64,000 nt of DNA, from the NCBI GenBank assembly GCA_049334165.1, contig JBEGHD010000003.1; one strand, 5' to 3'. The translations under genes and the position numbers were made by a program. The DNA is from JBEGHD01 sp049334165. GTDB taxonomy: Bacteria > Bacteroidota > Bacteroidia > Flavobacteriales_D > Sanyastnellaceae. Position 1 is the stretch's first letter. Every line of letters begins with the position of its first letter. The notes below the pieces were generated by a model. The model was not told the origin of the DNA and ran no database searches. It saw only the letters and a list, made by a program, of their open reading frames with translations. Shown piece by piece: positions 1 to 8,124 of the stretch.

Positions 1-1
1 C

Positions 2-568
2 TACAGCGACAGTGCCGATAAAGCATCGCGTTTTATCATGAACTGCAATCAGAAAAATATTCCGTTGGTTTTCCTTCAGGACGTAACCGGATTTATGGTC
101 GGCTCGCGCTCCGAGCACGGAGGAATCATTAAAGACGGAGCAAAAATGGTGAATGCGCAGAGTAACTCCACCGTTCCGAAGTTTACCGTGATCATGGGTA
201 ATTCCTACGGAGCCGGAAACTACGCCATGTGCGGAAAAGCTTACGATCCTCGTCTGATCGTTGCCTGGCCAACTGCCGAGCTTGCCGTAATGGGTGGTTC
301 ACAAGCAGCCAAAGTTCTGCTTCAAATTGAAGTAGCCAGCCTGAAAGCAAAAGGTGAAAAGATCACGAAAGAAAAAGAGCAGGAGCTTTTCGACAAGATC
401 AAGAACCGCTATGACGAGCAAACATCGCCATACTACGCTGCGGCTAGACTTTGGGTAGATGCCATCATCGATCCGAAAGACACAAGAAAATGGATTTCGA
501 TGGGAATTGAAGCGGCAAACAATGCCCCGGCTGAGAAGAAATACAACGTAGGCGTTTTGCAAACCTAA
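2..568 (+). CDS. Acyl-CoA carboxylase, carboxyltransferase (beta) subunit, 3' part
   Basis: The gene is open from the left edge, so only the C-terminal ~188 residues are present. The reading frame continues upstream of the first ATG (38), which is therefore internal. The protein carries the crotonase-like carboxyltransferase C-domain: a QDVTGFMVG segment, the YGAGNYAMCGKAYDPR oxyanion/acyl-CoA loop, and WPTAELAVMGG followed by QAA. These are typical of the biotin-dependent propionyl-/methylcrotonyl-CoA carboxylase beta family, which moves CO2 from carboxybiotin to an acyl-CoA in the cytoplasm. The short helical insert rich in Lys/Glu after the AVMGG motif is common in this family. Whether the substrate is methylcrotonyl-, propionyl- or another acyl-CoA cannot be told from this fragment. 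The biotin carboxylase partner would lie outside the window. Confidence 0.9.
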   Translation, partial: YSDSADKASRFIMNCNQKNIPLVFLQDVTGFMVGSRSEHGGIIKDGAKMVNAQSNSTVPKFTVIMGNSYGAGNYAMCGKAYDPRLIVAWPTAELAVMGGSQAAKVLLQIEVASLKAKGEKITKEKEQELFDKIKNRYDEQTSPYYAAARLWVDAIIDPKDTRKWISMGIEAANNAPAEKKYNVGVLQT

Positions 569-570
569 AT

Positions 571-628
571 CAATTATGAATTACGAGTGATACCATTCGT
601 AATTCGTAATTCTCATCTCGTAATTTCT
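571..628. repeat. AATTACG/AATTATG short-word repeats with a 9-bp inverted repeat
   Basis: Between the carboxylase gene and the convergent HEAT-like gene the words AATTATG, AATTACG and CGTAATTC recur. GAATTACGA (578-586) and TCGTAATTC (597-605) form a perfect 9-bp inverted repeat with a 10-nt loop. The same vocabulary reappears at 1200-1232 and 54446-54493. It could fold as a weak bidirectional terminator, but it has no U-tract. Confidence 0.6.
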
Positions 629-1165
629 CTATTGGTAGTGCTCGAAATTAGTCAGCACCTCGTGTAGGCTTTTGATGAGCTCGATTTTTTCGTCTTCGGG
701 ATTAGCAACAATAAATTCTTTGACGATAACCAGTGCTTCCATGAGCTCTGCTTCGGGAAATGGCCCTTCCATGTTTTCGATGACTGTCAGGCTCTCAACG
801 GCATCCATAAAACTCCCTTCCACAGCTATTTCTGTGATTGTGTCGATATGATCGATCGGATTCACTCCGGCATTCCACATGAAATTCATGATTGAACCGC
901 GAATCTGTTTGAACTCGGGATTCTTAAGTGCCTTACCCAATTCGAGGTCAGCACCAGTAACCTTTATGGTGCTCAGCATGGTAGAAATTTCATTGCGAAC
1001 GTCCTTGCTTTCGTTTTCCTTGTAAACCGTCAGCAAAGGCACGATGATAGAAGTATCGCCAATGTCTTTCACCTTTTTAAGAGCAGACATCACCAATACA
1101 TCCTGACTGGCAAAGAGATCTTTCTCTACTTCGCGCAACTTTTTCTCTCGTTCTTTTTCCGTCAT
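629..1165 (-). CDS. HEAT-like helical repeat protein, cytoplasmic, function unknown
   Basis: This 178-residue acidic protein has no signal peptide or membrane segment. It is almost wholly helical, with repeated hydrophobic/charged helix pairs such as VLVMSALKKVKDIGDTSIIVPLL and later blocks that begin with VRNEIS and IRGSIM, a pattern like HEAT or armadillo repeats. The start at 1165 is the only sensible ATG and lies 18 nt from a consensus -7 element (1183-1190), so the leader is very short. It is convergent with the acyl-CoA carboxylase. I do not recognise a specific family. A scaffold or adaptor role is the usual inference for such repeats but nothing here identifies a partner. Confidence 0.75.
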   Translation of the reverse strand: MTEKEREKKLREVEKDLFASQDVLVMSALKKVKDIGDTSIIVPLLTVYKENESKDVRNEISTMLSTIKVTGADLELGKALKNPEFKQIRGSIMNFMWNAGVNPIDHIDTITEIAVEGSFMDAVESLTVIENMEGPFPEAELMEALVIVKEFIVANPEDEKIELIKSLHEVLTNFEHYQ

Positions 1166-1182
1166 CCTTGAGGTATTTTTTG

Positions 1183-1190
1183 CAAAATTA
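1183..1190 (-). promoter_or_regulatory. Bacteroidetes -7 element for the HEAT-like gene
   Basis: Read on the minus strand the site is TAATTTTG, a full match to TAnnTTTG. The start codon is 18 nt away, leaving a leader of roughly a dozen nucleotides. No convincing TTTG is found at the -33 distance; a TTG lies 22 nt upstream. Confidence 0.5.
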
Positions 1191-1230
1191 GTTTTTTCAA
1201 TTATGAATGAGTCAATTGAGAATTATGAAT

Positions 1231-1771
1231 TTCTCGCAGCTATGGGAACTTTCAGCTATGTTGGTTCTCGCAGAGAGCGCAGAGACTTGCGCAGAGATCG
1301 CTGAGCGTGAAGTGGTGAATCATTTACGAATTATCATAGTGAGCATTGTTTCTGGTTCGCGCGTAGGCAACTCCCCTTTAGGGGTCGGGGGAAGCGGTGG
1401 CCAAGAATTAGGTACGTGAGTAGACTATGGTTATTCAGGACGAAGATGACCAACGAAACCTTCTCAATACTCAAACTCACACTCAAACTGATTTCTGCAC
1501 ATTGAGTCCTCCCTCCCCCTGCGGGTACTCCCTCCAAAGGGAGATAGCGCGCAGCTACGGGAACTTTCAGCTACGTTGGTTCTCGCAGAGAGCTCAGAGA
1601 CTTGCGCAGAGATCGCAGAGCGTGCAGCTACGGGAACTCTCAGCTACGGTGGTTCTTGTAGAGGGAATGAACTATCTCGTTAATTGAAAATGAATGGTAC
1701 ACTGTAGAAAAATTGCTCTGCGATCTCTGCGCTTTCACTCTGCGATCTCTGCGAGAAACTCCCGTAGCTGG
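1231..1771. repeat. Dispersed CTCTGCG / CAGCTACGGGAAC repeat cluster
   Basis: This gene-free stretch (1166-1816) holds two near-identical ~78-bp copies of a repeat (1231-1310 and 1549-1624), a truncated third copy (1624-1662) and an inverted piece (1717-1771). Shared words are GCAGCTACGGGAACT, TTGGTTCTCGCAGAGAG, CTTGCGCAGAGATCG and, inverted, CTCTGCGATCTCTGCG. Between the copies are CTCCCTTTAGGG-like pieces (1371-1395 and 1508-1547). Short open frames across the repeats are not credible genes. Confidence 0.8.
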
Positions 1772-1816
1772 ACGCCTTGCGACTTGCGTTTGAATCGATC
1801 AAACTTACCTGCCACA

Positions 1817-2446
1817 TCACTCCAAAACCAAATCCTTGAACTCGGCCAGGATCATGGCGGTGGCGCCCCAGATGGTGTGACCCTGAATTTGAAATGTTGG
1901 TGCTACGATGTGGCGATTGTAGTTTTTGATAAAAATCTCCCGCTCCTCAATGGTCTCTTCGCTGATGATTGTTTGAAGACTGCTCTCTATGATTTGATCG
2001 ACTTCCCGCTCTTCTGGGACAAACTGCGGTTCGTAATCGATCATTCCCACTGAAGGGTAAACCAAAAAGTTGGAAGGTGGTATGTAGAGCTCGCTGAGCT
2101 GACCAATGATTTTAATGTCTGAGCGTTTCACGCCTACCTCCTCTTCGGCTTCCCTCAACGCAGTTTCTTTGAGGTCGGAATCTCCCGGCTCGTGGCGTCC
2201 TCCGGGAAAACTAATTTGAGCACTGTGCACACCTTCATAACTCGGCCTCTTGATGAATACCGTGTGCATTTCACCAGCTTTGGGATAGAGCAACAAAAGC
2301 ACTCCGCTTTGTCTTGGTGGAACTTTGTGTTTGAATGCTTCAGCTGCAGTCGGTCGACTATAGGACATCATTTTTTGATGCGAAGTTTCTCCCGGCAAAT
2401 CCTTTCCCAGCTTGCTTTCCAACACTTTTACGAGGTCGTGATTCAT
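1817..2446 (-). CDS. NUDIX hydrolase, CoA pyrophosphatase-like
   Basis: A 209-residue protein with a complete NUDIX signature: GGRHEPGD, then LKETALREAEEEVGV, i.e. Gx5Ex7REuxEExGu. It has the preceding UPF0035-type segment around PPRQSGVLLLLYP and ISFPGG that marks the CoA/acyl-CoA diphosphatase group. The expected reaction is hydrolysis of CoA or another nucleoside diphosphate linked compound in the cytoplasm, with Mg2+ or Mn2+ held by the Glu residues. An in-frame ATG at 2521 would add 25 residues, but it overlaps the divergent aat start. The ATG at 2446 lies 7 nt from a perfect -7 element (2453-2460), so I chose 2446; the mRNA would be leaderless or nearly so. Confidence 0.85.
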   Translation of the reverse strand: MNHDLVKVLESKLGKDLPGETSHQKMMSYSRPTAAEAFKHKVPPRQSGVLLLLYPKAGEMHTVFIKRPSYEGVHSAQISFPGGRHEPGDSDLKETALREAEEEVGVKRSDIKIIGQLSELYIPPSNFLVYPSVGMIDYEPQFVPEEREVDQIIESSLQTIISEETIEEREIFIKNYNRHIVAPTFQIQGHTIWGATAMILAEFKDLVLE

Positions 2447-2452
2447 GGTCGA

Positions 2453-2480
2453 CAAAGATACATTAAATTTGACGGCCAAA
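2453..2480 (-). promoter_or_regulatory. Promoter of the NUDIX gene (TTTG-N16-TATCTTTG)
   Basis: On the minus strand TTTG (2477-2480) is followed after 16 nt by TATCTTTG (2453-2460), matching the Bacteroidetes housekeeping promoter apart from a slightly short spacer. The -7 element ends only seven bases before the ATG at 2446. Confidence 0.65.
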
Positions 2481-2520
2481 GAGTGCTTTTGAAACCCTGA
2501 TAACCTGATCGCTGAAGCCA

Positions 2521-3216
2521 ATGCCCGTCTTTTTGCTCAATGAAGACCTTTACTTCCCCGACCCAAAAGAAGCTGTGGGTGACGGACTGCTGGCTGTTGG
2601 TGGCGACCTTTCTCCCGATCGACTCCTTTTGGCATACGAGCAGGGGATTTTCCCGTGGTACAATCCAAGGGATCCGATTCTCTGGTGGTCGCCAGATCCG
2701 CGCTGCGTGCTCTTTCCCGAAAAGCTGCACATCTCCAAAAGCATGAGAAACATTCTCAATCGCGACCTTTTTCAGGTAAAAGCTGACACTGCTTTCGAGC
2801 AGGTCCTTCGAAAATGTAAAAACGCACCGCGTAATGAAGAAGGCACCTGGATCAGCGAAGACATCGTTCAGGCCTACTGCAAACTACACGAATTGGGTAT
2901 GGCCCACTCGGTAGAAACCTGGAAAGACGGAGAGCTCGTTGGCGGACTCTACGGAGTTTCTATCGGCCGCATGTTTTTTGGAGAATCGATGTTTACAGAA
3001 GCCAACAACGCTTCGAAAGTGGCATTTATCAGGCTGGTGAGAACTCTCCAACGGCTTGACTTCGAGGTTATCGATTGTCAGATTTACAACGACCACCTCG
3101 GATCCCTGGGAGCAGAAAACATCAGCCGAAAGGAGTTTTTAAAACTTCTGAAAGACCAACTCCGTTTTAAAACAAGAAGAGGAAACTGGACCAAGCTATT
3201 TGCAGGACATGAATAA
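2521..3216 (+). CDS. aat: Leucyl/phenylalanyl-tRNA--protein transferase
   Basis: This 231-residue enzyme attaches Leu or Phe from aminoacyl-tRNA to proteins with N-terminal Arg or Lys, marking them for ClpS/ClpAP degradation (N-end rule). Hallmarks are FPDP near the N-terminus, GLLAVGGDLSPDRLLLAYEQG, FPWY, WWSPDPR, the central GELVGGLYGVSIGRMFFGESMF core, and DCQ before the C-terminal segment. Length and motif order match the family. It is divergent from the NUDIX gene over a 74-bp gap, and its stop codon overlaps the start of the next gene, so the two are probably cotranscribed. Confidence 0.95.
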   Translation: MPVFLLNEDLYFPDPKEAVGDGLLAVGGDLSPDRLLLAYEQGIFPWYNPRDPILWWSPDPRCVLFPEKLHISKSMRNILNRDLFQVKADTAFEQVLRKCKNAPRNEEGTWISEDIVQAYCKLHELGMAHSVETWKDGELVGGLYGVSIGRMFFGESMFTEANNASKVAFIRLVRTLQRLDFEVIDCQIYNDHLGSLGAENISRKEFLKLLKDQLRFKTRRGNWTKLFAGHE

Positions 3217-3784
3217 AATGGCAGTGAAATGGATATCGCGCTGGTTTCAGAAAACAGGCTGGAAGTTTGTCGGCAAGCTTCCCAAGAGGCTCTATAAGAG
3301 CATCATCGTCACTGGGCCACACACCAGCTACACCGATTACATGCTTTGGATTGCGGTAAAAAAACTCGCCAGGATTGATGCTGATATTTTTGTACCTCAT
3401 CACGAATTCAAATTTCCTTTCACCCTATTGCTAAAGGTTGCAAAAGCAAAAAAATATCAGGCCGGTGAGGAACAAAAACTGGGTGAGCTACTCTCTAAAA
3501 AGTTTGAAGAGAGCAGTCGGTACACAGCCATCGTGTTTGCCGAAAAAAGCATGGAGCGAAACGATGATCTGAATGACTTCTTTTTCGATTGTGCTCAAAA
3601 ATCAAAGGTGCCGTTGGTTTATGTGGCTCTAGACTATGAAAGGAAAAACGTAAAGTTCCATACCCACTTTTTCCCTACTGAAAACAAGAAAGAAGCCCTC
3701 GGATTCTTGAGGCGATTCTTAAGCACCTACCGTGGAAAACATCCGGAAAAAGGAGTCTTCCGAACTCCCGGTGGCCGCATCTGA
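3209..3784 (+). CDS. PlsC-like acyltransferase family protein
   Basis: A 191-residue protein with the acyltransferase HX4D motif in PHTSYTDYML and a later FAEKSMERND block that may stand for the FPEGTRS substrate motif in a diverged form. It resembles the short glycerol acyltransferase subgroup seen in Bacteroidota rather than canonical plsC. It may acylate a glycerolipid or another alcohol at the membrane face; no strong transmembrane helix is seen. The ATG at 3209 overlaps the aat stop (3214-3216); a TTG at 3200 is possible but less likely. Substrate is unknown. Confidence 0.65.
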   Translation: MNKMAVKWISRWFQKTGWKFVGKLPKRLYKSIIVTGPHTSYTDYMLWIAVKKLARIDADIFVPHHEFKFPFTLLLKVAKAKKYQAGEEQKLGELLSKKFEESSRYTAIVFAEKSMERNDDLNDFFFDCAQKSKVPLVYVALDYERKNVKFHTHFFPTENKKEALGFLRRFLSTYRGKHPEKGVFRTPGGRI

Positions 3785-3975
3785 CGCATGATTAGCAAAT
3801 CGTTAACAAATTGTCAATAAGTCGTTGTTCATTACTCTGCAATTGCATTATTGAATTTCTAAATTAGCAAGCATCGAAGTCGAAACCCCTCGCGGTATTT
3901 TTAAACCTTAACCTCGTTGTCAGACTTCTCACAACTAGCTTACTGTATTTTTTAACCAATAAATTGCTGTGCCCT

Positions 3976-4233
3976 ATGGATAAATACGATTATCTCCTTC
4001 TCGACATTATCAACGATCACAAAGATTCGAAAAACGACCTCATCGACCTTACCTCTCTGGAGCGCACATTTTGGCAGACAATTGAAAATGACGACAACCT
4101 AAACATTGGTCAGTCGCGCGTTGGCGAGAGAATAACCAACCTCTACCTCGACAATCTCATTCAAAACAGAAATGGCTACATGCTCACCAAAAAAGGAAAG
4201 CAAGTCCTTTCATACCAGACTGCCGATATTTGA
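3976..4233 (+). CDS. Small winged-helix-like protein
   Basis: An 85-residue hypothetical. The layout fits a winged helix: N-terminal helices (DYLLLDIINDH), a middle basic helix (QSRVGERITNLYLDNLI) and a C-terminal beta wing ending NGYMLTKKGKQVLSY, the usual TxxGxxVL pattern of archaeal and bacterial wHTH proteins. I chose the ATG at 3976 over a TTG at 3964. It is monocistronic, with a strong terminator right after it. A DNA-binding role is inferred from fold pattern only. Confidence 0.6.
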   Translation: MDKYDYLLLDIINDHKDSKNDLIDLTSLERTFWQTIENDDNLNIGQSRVGERITNLYLDNLIQNRNGYMLTKKGKQVLSYQTADI

Positions 4234-4238
4234 TTTTA

Positions 4239-4267
4239 AAAGAGCCTTTCAAGGCTCTTTAGTTTTT
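4239..4267 (+). terminator. Rho-independent terminator
   Basis: A perfect 10-bp stem (AAAGAGCCTT / AAGGCTCTTT) with a 2-nt loop is followed by AGTTTTT. It ends the small winged-helix gene. Confidence 0.85.
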
Positions 4268-4314
4268 ATTTAAATTCACGGCCGATTCGATATTCATCAA
4301 ACGGTCTCCAGATT

Positions 4315-5010
4315 ATGCAAAAGTGGTTTTTGTTGTTCTCAATTGTCGGTTGTTCGCTGCTCATCAGTTGTAATCCTAACGGAACGGAAAACTCAAATAA
4401 AGACCCTAAACAATCGCAAGAAAATCTACCTGAAAAGGAAGAAAAAAACCCAGGCGAGGAAGAAAAAAGAGATGGTCTGCAGGCGAAGATTGTCACAGAC
4501 AAGGGCACAATTATAATTGACCTTTTCTACAATAAAGTTCCTCTAACAGTTGCCAATTTTGTGGCACTGGCAGAAGGAGAAATGCCGAACTCTCACCGCG
4601 AAACCGGAAAACCTTACTACGATGATCTTACCTTTCACCGGGTTGTGAAGGGGTTCATTATTCAGGGTGGTGATCCTCTCGGCAACGGTACCGGAAACCC
4701 GGGCTATAAATTCCAGGACGAATTTTCTCCTACTCTCAATCACAATAAAGAAGGAATGGTTTCCATGGCCAATAGCGGCCCGAACACCAACGGAAGTCAG
4801 TTTTTTATCACCCTCAAACCTATACCACACCTCAATGCGAAGCACAGTGTTTTTGGAGAAGTCTCTGAGGGAATGGAAGTAGTGAAAGCCATTGAGCAAG
4901 GCGATAAAATGAAAAGCGTAGAGATCATCCGAAAGTCGGAAGAAGCAAAGAATTTCAATGCGAAAGAAATATTTTATAAACGATCATTCGATACTTATGA
5001 AACACCTTAA
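4315..5010 (+). CDS. Lipoprotein peptidyl-prolyl cis-trans isomerase (cyclophilin type)
   Basis: A 231-residue exported lipoprotein with a lipobox (LLISC) after a short hydrophobic signal and then a charged linker rich in Glu and Lys. The catalytic part is a cyclophilin: VTDKGTIIIDLFYNKVPLTV, FHRVVKGFIIQGGDP (FxxxI/V-QGGD signature with catalytic Arg), MANSGPNTNGSQFFIT and HSVFGEV. It catalyses Xaa-Pro isomerisation during folding of periplasmic or outer-membrane proteins. The C-terminus extends about 30 residues beyond the domain. Its 3' end overlaps the next lipoprotein gene's start by 14 nt, so the two likely form an operon. Confidence 0.93.
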   Translation: MQKWFLLFSIVGCSLLISCNPNGTENSNKDPKQSQENLPEKEEKNPGEEEKRDGLQAKIVTDKGTIIIDLFYNKVPLTVANFVALAEGEMPNSHRETGKPYYDDLTFHRVVKGFIIQGGDPLGNGTGNPGYKFQDEFSPTLNHNKEGMVSMANSGPNTNGSQFFITLKPIPHLNAKHSVFGEVSEGMEVVKAIEQGDKMKSVEIIRKSEEAKNFNAKEIFYKRSFDTYETP

Positions 5011-6661
5011 TTATTTACTCGCAATTGCCTTTGTGGCAATAATAGCTACCGGTTGTGGTGGTGACGATAAAAAGTCGGACAAAGACGCTGACAAAAAACT
5101 ACAAAGCACGCTGGAAGAAGGTCGCGCAGACATCTATAAAAAAGTGCAACTCACAACTGACGTTGGCCAGCTATCGGATGAAGACAAAAAACTCATACCA
5201 ATTCTGATAGAAGCTGCCAGACAGATGGACGAGATTTTTTGGTTGGAGAGCTACGGTGACAAAGACACTCTCCTGCCGAGAATCGAAGACGAAAAAGCAA
5301 GACGTTTTGCGGAAATCAACTATGGACCGTGGGACAGATTGAACAACAACGAGCCTTTTATTGAAGGTGTTGGTGAAAAACCGGCAGGTGCCAATTTCTA
5401 TCCTCACGACATGACCAAAGAGGAGTTTGAGTCGTGGAACAATCCTTCGAAAGACTACCAGTACACAGTTATTAGAAGAAATGAAGACGGTTCACTGAAA
5501 TCGATTCCTTACCACAAGTTTTTCGAAGAGCGCACAAATCGCGCAGCTGCTCTACTCGACTCTGCTTCTGCTATCGCCTCAAATAAAAGTTTGAGCTACT
5601 ACCTAAAGCTCCGAGCTGAAGCACTGAGAACCGACAAGTTTGAAACGAGCGACATTGCCTGGCTCAACCTCAAAGGCAACAATCTCGACATCATTATCGG
5701 GCCAATTGAAAACTACGAGGATCAGCTTTACGGTTACAAAACCGCCCACGAGTCTTACGTGCTAGTGAAAGATAAAATGTGGAGTCAGCGACTAAATCGC
5801 TACGCGCAATTTCTACCAGAGCTCCAGTCGAACCTGCCGGTGGGTGACAAATACAAGCAAGACAAAATTGGCTCAAACGCTCAGCTAAATGCTTACGATG
5901 TGATTTATTACGCAGGTGATTGCAATGCCGGTAGCAAAACTATCGCTGTAAATCTTCCTAATGACGAATCGCTTCAGCAAAATCACGGCACCAGAAGATC
6001 TCAACTGAAAAACGCTATGCGAGCCAAGTACGATGAGATTTTGGTTCCCATCTCAAAAGTGCTTATCGATGACGAGCAGCAGAAGCACATCACTTTTGAA
6101 GCATTCTTTGGCAACACCATGTTTCACGAGGTGGCTCACGGTCTTGGAATCAAAAACACCATCAACGGAAAAGGAACTGTTCGCGAAGCACTCAAAGAGC
6201 AGCACTCTGCTTTGGAAGAGGGCAAAGCAGACATCCTTGGGCTTTATATGGTAACAGAACTTTTTGATAAAGGAGAAATTGACGAGGGCGTGATCATGGA
6301 CAACTACGTCACTTTTATGGCGAGTATATTTAGATCAGTAAGATTTGGAGCTTCCAGTGCTCACGGAAAGGCCAACATGCTCCGATTTAATTACTTTAAC
6401 GAAAAAGGCGCTTTCACAAAAAATGCTAAAACGGGAAAATACAAGATTGATTTCGAAAAAATGAAAATGGCCATGAATGACTTATCGGAATTAATCATCC
6501 AACTTCAGGGAGATGGTGATTATGAGGCCGTTAAATCACTGATGGCCGAAAAAGGTCAAATTGGTCCTGAATTGGAAAAAGATCTCGAAAAACTGAAAGA
6601 AAATAATATTCCAGTCGATGTGACCTTCGAACAAGGGGTCAATGTTTTGGGTTTGAACTAA
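4997..6661 (+). CDS. M49-like zinc metallopeptidase lipoprotein (dipeptidyl-peptidase III relative)
   Basis: A 554-residue lipoprotein: signal ending in IIATGC then a Gly/Asp/Lys-rich tether. The active site is HEVAH at about residue 377 followed about 30 residues later by EEGKAD, which would provide the third zinc ligand. This HExxH plus EExxxD arrangement with a long all-helical body is that of the short dipeptidyl-peptidase III relatives of Bacteroidota, and differs from the HExxxH of classical DPP III. It is expected to trim peptides in the periplasm or at the cell surface. I start at the ATG at 4997; an upstream ATG at 4958 in the same frame would precede the signal peptide and is unlikely. 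It overlaps the cyclophilin gene. Confidence 0.75.
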   Translation: MKHLNYLLAIAFVAIIATGCGGDDKKSDKDADKKLQSTLEEGRADIYKKVQLTTDVGQLSDEDKKLIPILIEAARQMDEIFWLESYGDKDTLLPRIEDEKARRFAEINYGPWDRLNNNEPFIEGVGEKPAGANFYPHDMTKEEFESWNNPSKDYQYTVIRRNEDGSLKSIPYHKFFEERTNRAAALLDSASAIASNKSLSYYLKLRAEALRTDKFETSDIAWLNLKGNNLDIIIGPIENYEDQLYGYKTAHESYVLVKDKMWSQRLNRYAQFLPELQSNLPVGDKYKQDKIGSNAQLNAYDVIYYAGDCNAGSKTIAVNLPNDESLQQNHGTRRSQLKNAMRAKYDEILVPISKVLIDDEQQKHITFEAFFGNTMFHEVAHGLGIKNTINGKGTVREALKEQHSALEEGKADILGLYMVTELFDKGEIDEGVIMDNYVTFMASIFRSVRFGASSAHGKANMLRFNYFNEKGAFTKNAKTGKYKIDFEKMKMAMNDLSELIIQLQGDGDYEAVKSLMAEKGQIGPELEKDLEKLKENNIPVDVTFEQGVNVLGLN

Positions 6662-6730
6662 TAAGTGAAAAAATAGTTCTTAATTTTATCACACTATTTA
6701 GATTCACAAATTAGATATAATCAAATCGAT

Positions 6731-7396
6731 ATGGCAAATAAACAGACAGAAGGAAAGCGACTGAAGGAGGTAATGGGCATTTTAAATATAAAAGCCCCTC
6801 AACTGGCTTCAGCCCTGGGGTACAAGACTCCTATTACAATTTATAACATTGTGAAGGGGAAACAAGGCATGACCAAAAGGTTTTTGGAGTCAGTATCCAA
6901 AGCTTTTCCCGGGATTGATATCAACTGGCTCAAAACCGGCATGGGTAAACCTATCCGCGATGCCGTCCCCTCTCAAACCGAGCGCAAGACAAGTTCTGTG
7001 AGAACAGGTTTTTTTGATTTGCTCGCTCAGGATGACGCGCATGAATTTTTAATGTCATGGGATGAAAAGCGCACAACTACATATTATTCTACGCCCAACA
7101 TCAAAAACTGCGATCTCGCCATTTCAATGGTAGGTGATTATTTTTATCCGAAAATTAACGGTGGAGATATTCTTTTCCTGAAGGAGTTGGATAATAAAAA
7201 TTTGCTTCCGGGAAGTGAAATGTATGTTGTGGTTACCAAAAAACAAGTGCTTTTTAGAAACTTGAGAGAAGGAAACACAGACGATACTTTCCTTGCCTTT
7301 GACGAACGTCCTGACTGGGAAGAATTTGAGTTGAAAAAATCAGATATTGAAAAACTGTTTCAAATAAAAGGCGTGCTTTCACGTATTACTCTGTAA
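6731..7396 (+). CDS. CI/LexA-like regulator with an S24-type domain lacking the catalytic dyad
   Basis: A 221-residue protein with an N-terminal helix-turn-helix (about residues 10-65, including QLASALGY and IYNIVKGKQG) and a C-terminal beta domain with the outline of LexA/CI S24 peptidases. The usual GDSM-P nucleophile motif reads VGDYFYPKINGGD, with Tyr at about residue 137 where Ser is expected. The later segment that should carry the catalytic Lys reads VLFRNLRE, with no Lys. It therefore should bind DNA and dimerise but not self-cleave. It stands alone after an AT-rich 69-bp gap; no phage genes are near. Confidence 0.75.
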   Translation: MANKQTEGKRLKEVMGILNIKAPQLASALGYKTPITIYNIVKGKQGMTKRFLESVSKAFPGIDINWLKTGMGKPIRDAVPSQTERKTSSVRTGFFDLLAQDDAHEFLMSWDEKRTTTYYSTPNIKNCDLAISMVGDYFYPKINGGDILFLKELDNKNLLPGSEMYVVVTKKQVLFRNLREGNTDDTFLAFDERPDWEEFELKKSDIEKLFQIKGVLSRITL

Positions 7397-7451
7397 TCGA
7401 AATCGGCAGAGAAAGCCTCAGAATTTATAGAAAGTCAAGAAATAGTTTTAT

Positions 7452-7991
7452 ATGAAGAAGTTCATTCTGGCCTGCTTGTTTTTGCAAGCAGGCCTTTTCC
7501 TTTTCGCACAAGACGGTAAGCAATTCCCAAACCTTCCTGGAGAAACTCTCGAGGGCGAAAACATTGAATTGCCGGAAGACACCAAAGGCAAAGTCACGTT
7601 GGTAGGAATGGCCTACAGCAAAAAAGCCGAAAGCGCACTAAAGTCGTGGTACCAGCCCATGTACGATAAGTTTGTGCTTAAGCGCGGAATGTTCGATCAG
7701 AACTACGATGTGAATCTTTATTTCGTACCGATGTTTACCGGCCTCAAAAGGGCTGCTTTTGGCGCCTCCATGAACAAATTGAAAAAGAGCCACCGCAAGG
7801 ATCTTTTCCCGTACATCCTTTTCTACAAAGGCGAACTCGACATCTACGAAGACGAGCTAAAGATGACCGAGAAAAATCAGCCCTACTTCTTTGTGCTGGA
7901 TGAAGAAGGGAAAATCGTGTACAGCACTTACGGTCTGTACAGCCAGGAAAAAATGGCGGAGATCGAAAAGATTTTAGACAAGCGTTGGTAA
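7452..7991 (+). CDS. Exported thioredoxin-fold-like protein without a CxxC
   Basis: A 179-residue protein with a clear signal peptide (MKKFILACLFLQAGLFLFAQ). The mature part starts FPNLPGETLEGENIELPEDTKG, then KVTLVGMAY, which resembles the opening of TlpA/AhpC-type thioredoxin folds. It ends with YFFVLDEEGKIVYSTYG, like the cis-Pro strand and helix of that fold. No redox CxxC is present where it should follow the second strand (the residues are SKKAES), so redox activity is unlikely. It may be a periplasmic chaperone-like member, similar in outline to ATP10-like proteins. Function unknown. Confidence 0.65.
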   Translation: MKKFILACLFLQAGLFLFAQDGKQFPNLPGETLEGENIELPEDTKGKVTLVGMAYSKKAESALKSWYQPMYDKFVLKRGMFDQNYDVNLYFVPMFTGLKRAAFGASMNKLKKSHRKDLFPYILFYKGELDIYEDELKMTEKNQPYFFVLDEEGKIVYSTYGLYSQEKMAEIEKILDKRW

Positions 7992-8051
7992 GCTCCAAAT
8001 CTTCGCAGAGTTATCTCAGAATATATTGCACACTCTGGCGTTGAAAAAATT

Positions 8052-8096
8052 AACTAACCCAAAGCCTGCAAGCCTCAGTTAGTTTTACTTTTATTT
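8052..8096. terminator. Possible weak terminator
   Basis: AACTAAC (8052-8058) and GTTAGTT (8078-8084) pair across a 19-nt loop and are followed by a T-rich run. It could end the thioredoxin-like gene, but the loop is long. Confidence 0.3.
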
Positions 8097-8124
8097 CTCA
8101 GTAGACAAGGGATTCCGAAAAGCC

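Noticed and set aside
1207..1687. Short plus-strand open frames between the HEAT-like and NUDIX genes
   Set aside because: They lie wholly within the repeat cluster, translate to repeat-derived words and have no start context.
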